Source: Bin87 sp034428455
Lineage (GTDB): Bacteria; Chloroflexota; Dehalococcoidia; Lucifugimonadales; UBA3495
Reading direction: 5' to 3'
Assembly: GCA_034428455.1 (NCBI GenBank)
Contig: DAOUHZ010000132.1
Coordinates: 1 to 51,566 of the forward strand
Length of the DNA stretch: 51,566 nucleotides
The position numbers were made by a program, and so were the translations under genes. The notes beneath the pieces were generated by a model that worked only from the letters and a program-made list of their open reading frames with translations, had not been told where the DNA came from and made no database searches. Every line of letters begins with the position of its first letter. Within the stretch, counting starts at the first letter, position 1. Positions 23,751-31,242 of the stretch are shown here, in pieces.

Positions 23751-25559
23751 ATGAGCGATCTCAATGTTCCAAACCGCACGCTGGCAATTATGGACAACCT
23801 CCCGTTCCTGCGAAGCCTCAACAACGAGTGCATCGACCTAATTGCCATTGACCCGCCCTTCGCCGCCAACGAAACCTTCACAGGCAACCCGCGCCCGCCG
23901 ATCAGCGACGCCGAGTACGCCGAGGAAATCGCGCTGGCCCAGGCCCACGACGTCGAGCACAACGAAGGCCGCGGAGAAACCCGGGTTAACGACATCTGGA
24001 GATGGGACGAGAGCATTCATCCGGCCTGGAAAATGGGCATTGAGGATGATTATCCCTCGGTTTATGCGGTAATCCAGGCGGTGGAGGCGTGCGCCTCGGA
24101 AAACGAAGCTGCCTACATAGCCTATATGGCGGTGCGGCTGATTGAATGCCGGCGCGTATTGAAGCCGGCCGGCAGCATCTACGTGCACTGCGACAGTCAC
24201 GCCAACAGCTACCTGCGAATGCTGATGGACGCCGTATTTGGAGCCGAAAACTATCGCAACGAAATCGTATGGAAAAGGACCGGCTCTCACGGCAGCGCCA
24301 GACGTTGGGGGCCGATACATGATACCGTTCTTTTCTACGGAATGTCCTCAAATTACCAGTGGAACCGCAGTTATCAAGACTACGATGAATCATATCTTAA
24401 CCAATATTATCGCTTTGAAGGCGATAAAGGACGCTACAGGCTAGTTACTCTTACGGGGGCAGGCACCAGGTCGGGGGATTCCGGGTTGCCTTGGCGCGGT
24501 ATAAACCCCACAGCCTCTGGCCGGCATTGGGCAGCTCCGATCACCGTGTTGAGGAATGCGTTTCCTAACGCCAATCTTGATAATCTATCGACGCAGGATA
24601 AATTAGACTTGCTGGATCAAGCCGGGTTGATATATTGGCCCGAACGCGGTTCGGTTCCACAGCAAAAAAGATATGCTGATGAAAGTCCGGGGGTGCCAAT
24701 CCAGGATATTGTAGATGATGTAAGACCCATTGGCTCGCACGCACGGGAGCGAACCGGCTATGCCACGCAAAAACCCCTTGCCCTCTACGAGCGCATTATC
24801 GGGGCCAGTTCCCATCCCGGCGACGTCGTGCTGGACGTATTCGCCGGCTGTGCCACCACCGCCATCGCCGCCGAGCGGCTGGGCCGCCAGTGGATTACCT
24901 GCGATATGACCTACCGGGCCTGGACTATGCTCAAACGCCGTTTCTACCTCAACGGCATCGCCCTGGACGGAATGACTGACGCCACCAGAGACGCCCTGGC
25001 GTCCGTCAGTAAAGGCCGCGGTTTTCAGGAACCCCAGCAATGGACCACCAGTCATGCCCTCGGCCCTCACGAACTGCCCCGGCGCGATGACGTTGACCCG
25101 GAGCCGTATTACTTTCTGTCGCCGCCGCCACGCGGCGCCAGGCCGACCACGCAGTCTTCCAGTTGGTCAGGCCGCATCCCCAAAGAGGAAGCCAAGCAAC
25201 TGCTGATACAGCGGTTCGGCCCCCGCTGTTGGGGCTGCGGCTACGAACCGCGTCGTCCCAACGGTAGCCTTGACGAAACTCTGCTGGAAGTGGACCACAT
25301 CCGCGCCCGCCGGGCCGCGGAAGGAACCCCGGGCAACGACGAACTGTACAACCTAGCCTTGCTGCATCGCACCTGCAATGGCATCAAGCGCAACCGTCTG
25401 ACGCTGAAGGAGCTCCGCAGCTACAACGCCATGCACGGCTTGTTGTACGTCAACAGTGTCAACGACCTGGTTGACTTGTACGAGGCCACGGCGTTCGCTG
25501 CGGAGCAGATTGCCGTGCACGTGACCCAGCAAGGATGGCCGCCCGGTCAGCCGGCATAA
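23751..25559 (+). CDS. DNA methyltransferase fused to a C-terminal HNH nuclease domain
   Basis: A 602-residue protein. Motif IV DPPF (34-37) lies near the N-terminus, and the AdoMet motif LDVFAGCATTAI (361-372) comes later, the beta-class order of N6-adenine methylases. VLKPAGSIYVHCD and ATQKPLALYERI are typical of the group. The C-terminal part (about 480-570) is an HNH domain: CWGCG (Cys493, Cys496), EVDHIRARR (His516), LALLHRTCNGIKRNRL. This combines modification and a potential nuclease in one chain. GGAGG lies before the ATG. The downstream TlpA-like gene begins 1 base after the stop. A region near 24200-24700 is AT-richer than the rest, perhaps the exchanged specificity part. Confidence 0.88.
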   Translation: MSDLNVPNRTLAIMDNLPFLRSLNNECIDLIAIDPPFAANETFTGNPRPPISDAEYAEEIALAQAHDVEHNEGRGETRVNDIWRWDESIHPAWKMGIEDDYPSVYAVIQAVEACASENEAAYIAYMAVRLIECRRVLKPAGSIYVHCDSHANSYLRMLMDAVFGAENYRNEIVWKRTGSHGSARRWGPIHDTVLFYGMSSNYQWNRSYQDYDESYLNQYYRFEGDKGRYRLVTLTGAGTRSGDSGLPWRGINPTASGRHWAAPITVLRNAFPNANLDNLSTQDKLDLLDQAGLIYWPERGSVPQQKRYADESPGVPIQDIVDDVRPIGSHARERTGYATQKPLALYERIIGASSHPGDVVLDVFAGCATTAIAAERLGRQWITCDMTYRAWTMLKRRFYLNGIALDGMTDATRDALASVSKGRGFQEPQQWTTSHALGPHELPRRDDVDPEPYYFLSPPPRGARPTTQSSSWSGRIPKEEAKQLLIQRFGPRCWGCGYEPRRPNGSLDETLLEVDHIRARRAAEGTPGNDELYNLALLHRTCNGIKRNRLTLKELRSYNAMHGLLYVNSVNDLVDLYEATAFAAEQIAVHVTQQGWPPGQPA

Positions 25560-25560
25560 C

Positions 25561-26070
25561 ATGGCGATGCCTCGGTTACGCTACTGGACAGGGCTGGCCG
25601 GTGCATTGGCGGCAATAATAGCTTCAGTTGTTGCAACCTCTTGCTCCACCGGCCAGCCGGCCGCCGACTTCACCCTGACCACCTTCGCTGGCGAGAAGTT
25701 TCGCCTGTCCGAGCAGCGGGGCAACGCGGTGGTCATCAACTTCTGGTATCCGTCATGCCCGCCCTGTCGGGACGAGATGCCCGCTTTTCAGGAGGTTTGG
25801 GAGGAGTACCAGGGCCGCAACGTCAGGTTCATAGGGCTATTCGTACCCCAGGGGTTCGACACTGAGGTTGAAGCGCGGCAATTCGTCGATGAGTTCGGCC
25901 TGACCTTCGACTTCGCCACCGACGTGCGCGCGCGGGTGGCCCAGGAGTACGCGGTGCAGTTTTTCCCGACCACCTACTTCATCGACCAAGCTGGACGGGT
26001 GCACCTTATGGAAATCAGCCGCATGGACGTGGAACGGTTGACCGACATCCTGGAAGAACTGGTGGGCTGA
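25561..26070 (+). CDS. TlpA-like thiol-disulfide oxidoreductase, probable lipoprotein
   Basis: A 169-residue membrane-tethered thioredoxin-fold protein. A hydrophobic N-terminus ends at ATSCST, where Cys28 could be lipidated. The redox site is WYPSCPPC (Cys66, Cys69), followed by REMP-like DEMPAFQEV, and the cis-proline loop is FFPTTYFID. These match TlpA/ResA proteins that reduce cytochrome c or other exported thiols. It starts one base after the methylase-HNH stop, and its TGA overlaps the next ATG, so it is co-translated with the CopD-like protein, with which a link in copper or cytochrome handling is possible. Confidence 0.88.
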   Translation: MAMPRLRYWTGLAGALAAIIASVVATSCSTGQPAADFTLTTFAGEKFRLSEQRGNAVVINFWYPSCPPCRDEMPAFQEVWEEYQGRNVRFIGLFVPQGFDTEVEARQFVDEFGLTFDFATDVRARVAQEYAVQFFPTTYFIDQAGRVHLMEISRMDVERLTDILEELVG

Positions 26071-26528
26071 TGGACGTCCTGGGCATCATCCTGCTGGCCA
26101 TCCGGTGGGCGCACGCGCTGGCGGCCGTGGTTTGGATCGGCGGCAGCCTGTTCATGCTGCTGGCCGGCCGGCCCGCGCTGCGCACCGCTGACTCGGGCGG
26201 GCTGGTGGGCCGCGCGCTGGCGGCCGAATTCCGGCCCATCGTGGTGACCGCCATCGCCGTGCTCATCGTGTCCGGCGTGATCCTGACGGTGGACCGGCTG
26301 ACCTCGGACGCCGCCGGCATGGCCTACACAGTGGCGCTGGTCGCCAAAATCCTGCTGGCGGTGTACGCTTTCGTTGTCGCCTGGCTACTGCCCCGACGCC
26401 GGGACAGACCCAGTGGTGGCGTAGCGGGCGCGATGACCGGGCCGGTAGCGTTGACCATCGCCGGGGTGCTGGTGATCGGCCTGGCCGACGTGCTCACCTG
26501 GTTGTTCGAGAAAGGATTGGCGGGATAA
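26070..26528 (+). CDS. CopD-like four-helix membrane protein
   Basis: A 152-residue integral membrane protein with four helices. The first is IRWAHALAAVVWIGGSLFML, whose histidine in a W-x-H-x-x-A pattern is characteristic of CopD/PcoD-type and related b-heme-like membrane proteins. Two more helices span about 58-100 and the last is 125-150. The ATG overlaps the TlpA-like stop (TGATG). A copper-uptake or heme-binding role is inferred from the family, and the partner thioredoxin-like gene fits that idea. Confidence 0.7.
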   Translation: MDVLGIILLAIRWAHALAAVVWIGGSLFMLLAGRPALRTADSGGLVGRALAAEFRPIVVTAIAVLIVSGVILTVDRLTSDAAGMAYTVALVAKILLAVYAFVVAWLLPRRRDRPSGGVAGAMTGPVALTIAGVLVIGLADVLTWLFEKGLAG

Positions 26529-26539
26529 TCCGATCCAGG

Positions 26540-26770
26540 GTGAACGAATTGAGAACCGATCTGCTGGACATACTGGCCTGCCCGGTTTGCAGGGGCACGC
26601 TGACACTCGAGGCGGAAGTTATCGCGCCTGAAGACGCACCCGACGCCGGCGAAGTCCTCACCGGTGCGCTGACCTGTTCCGCGTGCAACGAGGCTTATCC
26701 CATCAGCGACGGCATACCCAACCTGCTGCCGCCCGACCTGCGGGACGCCGAGGCCGCGGCGGGACGTTAA
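26540..26770 (+). CDS. Trm112-family zinc-ribbon protein
   Basis: A 76-residue protein with LLDILACPVCRGTL (Cys14, Cys17), LTCSACNEAYPISDGIPNLLP (Cys46, Cys49) as its landmarks, the complete Trm112 zinc-ribbon core. Eukaryotic and archaeal Trm112 activates methyltransferases; bacterial members often accompany enzymes of lipid or cofactor synthesis. The GTG start at 26540 is 11 bases after the CopD-like stop, so it could be the last gene of that small operon. Confidence 0.85.
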   Translation: MNELRTDLLDILACPVCRGTLTLEAEVIAPEDAPDAGEVLTGALTCSACNEAYPISDGIPNLLPPDLRDAEAAAGR

Positions 26771-26804
26771 GATGCTGCGATAGCACCAGCTTTGGAGGCT
26801 CCCC

Positions 26805-27197
26805 GTGACGATAGACTTGGAAAAACTGTACCGCGAGCAAGCGGTTAGCGGAAAGTACCGGAGACTGTACGAATACCTATGCGACCTGAAGGAATCCGAG
26901 TGGAGCGCCACTTTCCGCGAGATCGAAACCATCATAGGGTTCAAATTGCCCCCGGAAGCGCACAAGTACCACCCTTGGTGGTCAGACAGCGGATTTAACC
27001 AAGTCAGAGCGTTGCTCGCCGCCGGGTGGAAAACGGCCGAGGTGGATATGGACGCCGAGACAGTGCGGTTCTGGAGGAAGGATTCGCCGGCCGCCCGCAG
27101 CCGTACTCTCGACGAAATTTGGCCCGCCCGCTCCTTCGGTCCTTGGCCGGAAGGCTTGAGCCTTCGGCGCGAAGACCTCTACGAAGACAGGATTTAA
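26805..27197 (+). CDS. DUF7662-like protein, candidate antitoxin to the PIN protein
   Basis: A 130-residue protein. The core EWSATFREIETIIGFKLPPEA followed by HPWWSD and AGWKTAEVDMDAETVRFWR matches the DUF7662 pattern of small proteins. GGAGG precedes the GTG start by 6 bases. The PIN gene begins 7 bases after its stop, an arrangement like antitoxin-toxin pairs. DUF7662 has no established function known to me, so the antitoxin role is inference from position. The C-terminal half (RTLDEIWPARSFGPWPEG) is less conserved. Confidence 0.6.
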   Translation: MTIDLEKLYREQAVSGKYRRLYEYLCDLKESEWSATFREIETIIGFKLPPEAHKYHPWWSDSGFNQVRALLAAGWKTAEVDMDAETVRFWRKDSPAARSRTLDEIWPARSFGPWPEGLSLRREDLYEDRI

Positions 27198-27204
27198 CGC
27201 TCCG

Positions 27205-27627
27205 ATGTTTGTTGATACCAACGTGCTGGTAAATGCCCGTGCGGTAGGAGCGCCGCACCATGATGATGCCAGTGGCATATTGGAAAGCGTACTCCGGGGC
27301 CCTGAACCGATTAGGATTAGCCGCCAAGTAATACGGGAGTATCTGGCAGTGGTTACGCGCCCACAAAATTGGTCAGCGCCATTGACTCCCGATGAGGCTC
27401 TATACGACGTGAACCAAATGCTCAACACTTATGAGGTACTTGAGGACGGGCCGGCAGTAACTGAGAGACTGCTCGAGTTGCTGGAGGAAATCCCGGCGGG
27501 CGGGCGACAGATTCACGACGCCAACATCGTCGCAACCATGTTGACCCACGGGGAACGCCGGCTGCTGACGTTCAACACCGCAGACTTCCGCAGATATGAA
27601 GACCTGATCGAGTTGATTGCCGTCTGA
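27205..27627 (+). CDS. PIN-domain ribonuclease (VapC-like toxin)
   Basis: A 140-residue PIN-domain protein with the four acidic residues expected for magnesium-dependent RNase activity: Asp4 (MFVDTNVLV), Glu45 (QVIREYL), Asp105 (QIHDANIVA) and Asp127 (FNTADFRR). Length is normal for VapC toxins. No VapB-type ribbon-helix-helix or AbrB gene precedes it; the DUF7662 gene occupies that place. A hairpin follows the stop. Confidence 0.88.
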   Translation: MFVDTNVLVNARAVGAPHHDDASGILESVLRGPEPIRISRQVIREYLAVVTRPQNWSAPLTPDEALYDVNQMLNTYEVLEDGPAVTERLLELLEEIPAGGRQIHDANIVATMLTHGERRLLTFNTADFRRYEDLIELIAV

Positions 27628-27663
27628 CGAGGTTCAAAGGTTTGTCTAGACCTTTATGTTCAA

Positions 27664-27689
27664 AGGGGTGGGCTTGAAAGCCCACCCCT
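27664..27689. terminator. Hairpin between the convergent PIN and UGSC genes
   Basis: AGGGGTGGGCTT (27664-27675) pairs with AAGCCCACCCCT (27678-27689), a perfect 12-base inverted repeat around GA. No clear T-run follows on either side, so it may be a repeat element doing duty as a terminator. Confidence 0.55.
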
Positions 27690-27716
27690 ACTTGGTGCGG
27701 CCTCGTCTGCGGCGGA

Positions 27717-28253
27717 TCACCCGCCGGTCAGGATAGCCACGACCTCGGTCGCCAGACCTTCGGCCCGCTCGCGCAGAGCCGGGCGGTCGAGGTTCTCGAT
27801 GGGGTGCTGGGTGAAGATCGTCGGGTAGTCTTCCGCTCCCCACATCTTGGCCATGGCGTTGGCCGTGGGAATGAACCGGTCGGTGCAAATGGTGGCGGAG
27901 GGGAGGCCGGCCTTCTCAACGTGGATTCCGTCGTGCACACTGCACGCGCTGCAGCTCCCTCAATCGCCGATGGCGACCACCACCGAGTCGACGTTGGCGA
28001 CCAACTCTTCCATTTCCTTCGGGTCGGCCGGCCGCGACGCGCTGGGCTTGCGGAGCCAGCGGACTTCGCGGATCTCGTAGCGGTTGCGCAGCACCTCTGC
28101 CAGCTCTTCGAGCAGTACGTCCGCATTGCGCTTGCTGTCGTCGATCAGACCGACCCGGGTGCCCGCCAAGGTGGGCAAACGCGGTGCGCCGTCGAAAGGC
28201 GCAATGACCGGCTCGGTGACCGGGTTGACCAGTTGGTAGGTTTGGGTAGCCAT
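27717..28253 (-). CDS. UGSC-family selenoprotein (UGA at 27960-27962 read as selenocysteine)
   Basis: A 178-residue protein if the in-frame UGA at codon 98 is read through. The frame runs from VDSVVVAIGD, then UGA, then GSCSACSVHDGIHVEKAGLP without a break, giving the U-G-S-C motif that names the family. Both halves match it: the N-terminal part has TRVGLIDDSKRNADVLLEEL, the C-terminal part has ATICTDRF and IFTQHPIENL. A perfect 6-bp hairpin lies 13 bases after the UGA, where a bacterial SECIS is expected. AGGAGGG precedes the ATG. The gene follows its conserved partner by 31 bases. Reaction unknown; a selenocysteine redox or reductase role is likely. Read without recoding it would appear as two short proteins. 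Confidence 0.82.
27932..27946 (-). promoter_or_regulatory. Candidate bacterial SECIS element in the UGSC coding region
   Basis: On the minus strand CGTGCA, loop GTG, TGCACG form a perfect 6-bp stem. It starts 13 bases after the UGA (27960-27962), so its apex, with G and U in the loop, lies about 20 bases downstream, inside the range known for SelB-binding elements. Confidence 0.6.
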
Positions 28254-28284
28254 GTTAGCCCTCCTGGGACGGTTACTGACGCCG

Positions 28285-29352
28285 CTAAGGTGTCTGTACT
28301 TTCTTGGTGACCGCCGTGGAACCGACTTTCGGGCCCCAACTCGGTATCACCGAAGAGGAGTTGGACTCCTCGCCGCCGGCGAATACTACCAGAATATCGT
28401 CCGGTTCGGGAATAAGGGACACCATCGTGGCCTCGTCGCCCGGTTCCACGTCTCCGCGCAGCACCAGACCCCGCTTCAGGTCGGCTACCGAGCGCTGGAT
28501 GTTGGCGTGCAAGTACTCGCGTACCTGCTGCTTCGTCCAGTCTCGCCACAGATTGCTGTTGCCGGCGATGGTGACTGCCACCTGTCCCTGCCGGATTCCC
28601 ACCGACACGTCTCCCACTGATCCGGAGGTGGACATCGACGTTCCCAAAGAGGATGCCACGTCCGCGATGGCGTACAGGATCGGCTCGGGCCGTCCGATGG
28701 ACCGCACTTGTCGAGGCGCCTCGCTGGCGAACACCGTGACCGTGCTGTCGTTGGCTTCAAAGCCGCGCTCGACGTGCAGGGGCGTCCAGTGAGTATCGCC
28801 CTCCGCCTCCGCGATGCAGTAGGTGTACTTGCCGGGATGCCCGATGACGCTGCGGTCGAACAAGCCCGGGATGGCGGCGCAGGCGTTCATCAGGATGAGC
28901 CGGATGGAGCGCCCGATGGTGCCGTTGGCGCGGTTGCCGGGGCCAAACAGGTTGTTGCGGCTGTTCAGTCCGATCTGCTCGCGGACCGGACCATTGACGA
29001 TGCACAGGATCGCCGCGCCGCCCATGCTGGACGACGGGCCGACCAGGTTGAAAACCGGATCCAGCATCGCCTCGGTGGCGGCCAGCACAACGGGGAAATA
29101 TTCGGGTACGCAGCCGGCCATCACGGCATTGGCTGCAGCTTTTTCCACGGTGATCACACGCCGCCGCTCGGGCAGCTCGCCGATAACGTCATCGGGGTCC
29201 CGGCCGGAGTAGCCGATGAACTCGGCCACACGGGCAGTTGTGGGCGGAACCACGGGCAACCCGTCGCTCCAACCCAATTCGTAGCCCTTCTCGATGGCGG
29301 AAAGTGCGTCATCCCAGGTGGTGGTGGTAATGTCGGTGAAGTTGGTGGTCAC
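28285..29352 (-). CDS. Conserved protein of the UGSC-partner family
   Basis: A 355-residue protein encoded directly before the UGSC selenoprotein. The N-terminus GWSDGLPVVPPTTARVAEFI and the central NAVMAGCVPEYFPVVLAA, FGPGNRANGTIGRSIRLIL and HPGKYTYCIAEAEGDT are the recognisable segments of a conserved family that I know mainly as a companion of UGSC proteins and to which I cannot give a reaction. Cysteines occur in VMAGCVPEYF, LCIVNG and MNACAAIPG. The GTG start overlaps the stop of a broken PaREP1-like gene (GTGA). The two probably act together, perhaps as subunits. Length appears complete. No signal peptide or membrane helix. Confidence 0.7.
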   Translation of the reverse strand: MTTNFTDITTTTWDDALSAIEKGYELGWSDGLPVVPPTTARVAEFIGYSGRDPDDVIGELPERRRVITVEKAAANAVMAGCVPEYFPVVLAATEAMLDPVFNLVGPSSSMGGAAILCIVNGPVREQIGLNSRNNLFGPGNRANGTIGRSIRLILMNACAAIPGLFDRSVIGHPGKYTYCIAEAEGDTHWTPLHVERGFEANDSTVTVFASEAPRQVRSIGRPEPILYAIADVASSLGTSMSTSGSVGDVSVGIRQGQVAVTIAGNSNLWRDWTKQQVREYLHANIQRSVADLKRGLVLRGDVEPGDEATMVSLIPEPDDILVVFAGGEESNSSSVIPSWGPKVGSTAVTKKVQTP

Positions 29353-29733
29353 GTTGATTGCCCCTGTGTGGAGTTTAGCCTGATAGCGATTTCCAATAGC
29401 AGATCGACAAAATACCCCGTCTGTACTTGGTACTCCAGCAGCTCTGAGGTGTCCATAAAGCCCTTGTCCGCATCTGCGTGGATCTGCATGGCTGTCCGCA
29501 GCGCTTCGCTGAGTTCGGGTTCACCAATTTCGGCAGCCAGCCAAAATACAACAGCCTTTTTTGTGTCGGTACTTGCCCTACTCCCGACCGACTGCAAGTG
29601 CCAAGGCATTGATGGCGTACTTCACGGCCAGCCACAGGGCTTCGGATGCCAAACGTCGTCGCCCGGTCTCGGTCAGGTACTGAGCCTGCTCAACACAATC
29701 CCGGGCGTCGGCCACGTGCTCGTCGAATGTCAT
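29349..29733 (-). pseudogene. Frameshifted PaREP1/HEPN-like gene
   Basis: Starting at the ATG at 29733, the frame encodes MTFDEHVADARDCVEQAQYL to ALALAVGRE and stops at TAG (29578-29580). The homologous continuation TDTKKAVVFWLAAEIGEP to LEIAIRLN lies in another frame ending at 29349. At the junction the minus strand has GTCGGTCG; removing one GTCG copy restores a single frame of about 127 codons. A 4-base tandem duplication therefore explains the break, real or a sequencing error. The start overlaps the stop of the intact gene upstream (TAATG), so two such genes lie in tandem before the UGSC operon. Confidence 0.6.
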
Positions 29734-30116
29734 TATGGGTTTTTGTCGAACAGTTCTTGCATCTGGTCAACGAACTCAGTAGCTCCCGGACGGCAGAAAA
29801 GGAAGTCGTCCAATTCCATGTAGTCATTCTCGGCGTTGTGGTGGAACCCCCGCACGACTAGATACTTTCTCACGATCCTGCCCTCGGCACGCTCGGAGTC
29901 GTCGACGACCTTGATGGACTCCATGATCTCCTCGTCACTGGCGTGGGGCAGTCCCCACTTTTTCAGCGTGACTACTGCGGCCAGGCGCACGGCGGCCCAC
30001 AGTTCGGCAGAGCTTTTGACCGTGTCGGCAACCATCAACTCCCGGTCAGCAGCATCCAGGTGCGCCTTGACTTGACGATTAATTTTTACGGTTTCGTTGG
30101 TTTCGACAGCAGACAC
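29733..30116 (-). CDS. PaREP1/HEPN-like helical protein
   Basis: A 127-residue helical protein related to the PaREP1 group. After a basic start (ETVKINRQVKAHLDAADREL), the segment SAELWAAVRLAAVVTLKKWG fits the first long helix pair, and FHHNAENDYMELDDFLF and TEFVDQMQEL fit later helices. The start is GTG at 30116. Its stop overlaps the ATG of the frameshifted gene downstream, implying coupling. HEPN proteins commonly act in toxin-antitoxin or defence units; no partner nucleotidyltransferase is present here. It could be a simple helical adaptor. Family call is moderate. Confidence 0.5.
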   Translation of the reverse strand: MSAVETNETVKINRQVKAHLDAADRELMVADTVKSSAELWAAVRLAAVVTLKKWGLPHASDEEIMESIKVVDDSERAEGRIVRKYLVVRGFHHNAENDYMELDDFLFCRPGATEFVDQMQELFDKNP

Positions 30117-30460
30117 AACACGTGCTCCCGGTATGAAATGAGCAGGAATGCTCCCAGTGTACCATCACAGCATCACTTACGACGCTTCAGCGGCAGTGCT
30201 GGTCCAGCCGAGCCAGTGCCTTGTCCAAACGGCACACGTCAAATTCTGCACGGTGGTCTCTCCAGACTCCGCAACAGTCCAAATGGTCAGTCTGTCCACT
30301 TGGCGGTATTGGGGAATTCCGCTGAGTACGTCTCCCAAATAAGCACCAAGTGCTGACCTGTTGCGGAACGATGATTCGGGGGAGAACAACGGTGCGGCTA
30401 TAATACCACCCAACGCCGGCAGCCGGCGCCGCGCCGGGTCGGAGAAGGGAGGTTCCGTAC
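30117..30460. other. Intergenic region between divergent PaREP1-like and Uma2 genes
   Basis: About 340 bases. TATAAT at 30399-30404 could serve the Uma2 gene, with a poor -35. A short inverted repeat GAGCAGGAATGCTC is at 30140-30153. An open minus-strand frame (30177-30413) shows no family resemblance and is not called. Confidence 0.4.
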
Positions 30461-31168
30461 ATGACTACCGCCAAGCCCCAAACCGGCCCGCCATCCATGT
30501 TGGCCGACGGCGACCCCAGGCCGCGGTGGTTCACCGCCCGCGAGCTCCAGGCCATGCTGGACGCTGGCATCATCACGGCCGGCGAGATGCCGGGAATCCG
30601 CGGCGGCAAACCCCGGCCTTTCACCCACGTCGAATACCACGCCATGGATGCGGCCGGCGTTTTCGCCCCCGACGAACGGGTGCAGTTGGTAGCAGGAGAG
30701 ATAGTCGTTATGTCGCCAATGGGAAGCCGCCACGCCGCCGCCATCCGTTCGCTTATCGACGAGTTCGCCACGTCAGGCCGGCTATCCGGGCGCGCACTGG
30801 TACTGGCACAGCTTCCGCTGGTTATCCCTGACATGTCGGAACCGGAACCGGATTTCATGCTGCTGGCACGCCGCGACGACCGCTACGCCCTGGGCCATCC
30901 GCGTCCTGAAGACGTCCTGCTGCTGGTGGAAGTAGCCGATTCCACCCTGACCTACGACCGCCGCGTGAAACTCCCGCTCTACGCGAACGCCGGCATTCCC
31001 GAGTCGTGGCTGCTGAACTTGCAAGACGACCTAATTGAGGCCCACACGGAGCCGTCCCCCGACGAGTATCGAACGGTGCGGCGGTACCGGGCCGGCGACG
31101 ACATCGCGCCGGCGGCGTTCCCGGATCTTCTCATACCGACGTCGCAGCTGATACCGGCGCGCCCGTAG
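30461..31168 (+). CDS. Uma2-family PD-(D/E)XK nuclease-fold protein
   Basis: A 235-residue Uma2 protein of a different subgroup from those near 20 kb. The N-terminal region GGKPRPFTHVEYHAMDAAGV is the common start of this subgroup (tt..EY..M...G). The active-site elements are SEPEPDFMLL, LLLVEVADSTLTYDRRVKLP (Asp and Lys present) and YANAGIPESWLLN. It has no coiled-coil tail. GGGAGG lies 8 bases before the ATG. It is flanked by a divergent PaREP1-like gene and a convergent NHL gene, so it is probably monocistronic. Catalytic residues look intact. Confidence 0.85.
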   Translation: MTTAKPQTGPPSMLADGDPRPRWFTARELQAMLDAGIITAGEMPGIRGGKPRPFTHVEYHAMDAAGVFAPDERVQLVAGEIVVMSPMGSRHAAAIRSLIDEFATSGRLSGRALVLAQLPLVIPDMSEPEPDFMLLARRDDRYALGHPRPEDVLLLVEVADSTLTYDRRVKLPLYANAGIPESWLLNLQDDLIEAHTEPSPDEYRTVRRYRAGDDIAPAAFPDLLIPTSQLIPARP

Positions 31169-31242
31169 AGGCAACAACAAGAGGGCAGCCTGCCAACGCA
31201 GGCCACCCTCTACGCGATCCTCGCCACGGCAGACGCCGGGGT

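Noticed and set aside
30177..30413. Minus-strand 78-codon frame upstream of the Uma2 gene
   Set aside because: Starts on top of a probable promoter (TATAAT at 30399-30404) and resembles nothing; not called.
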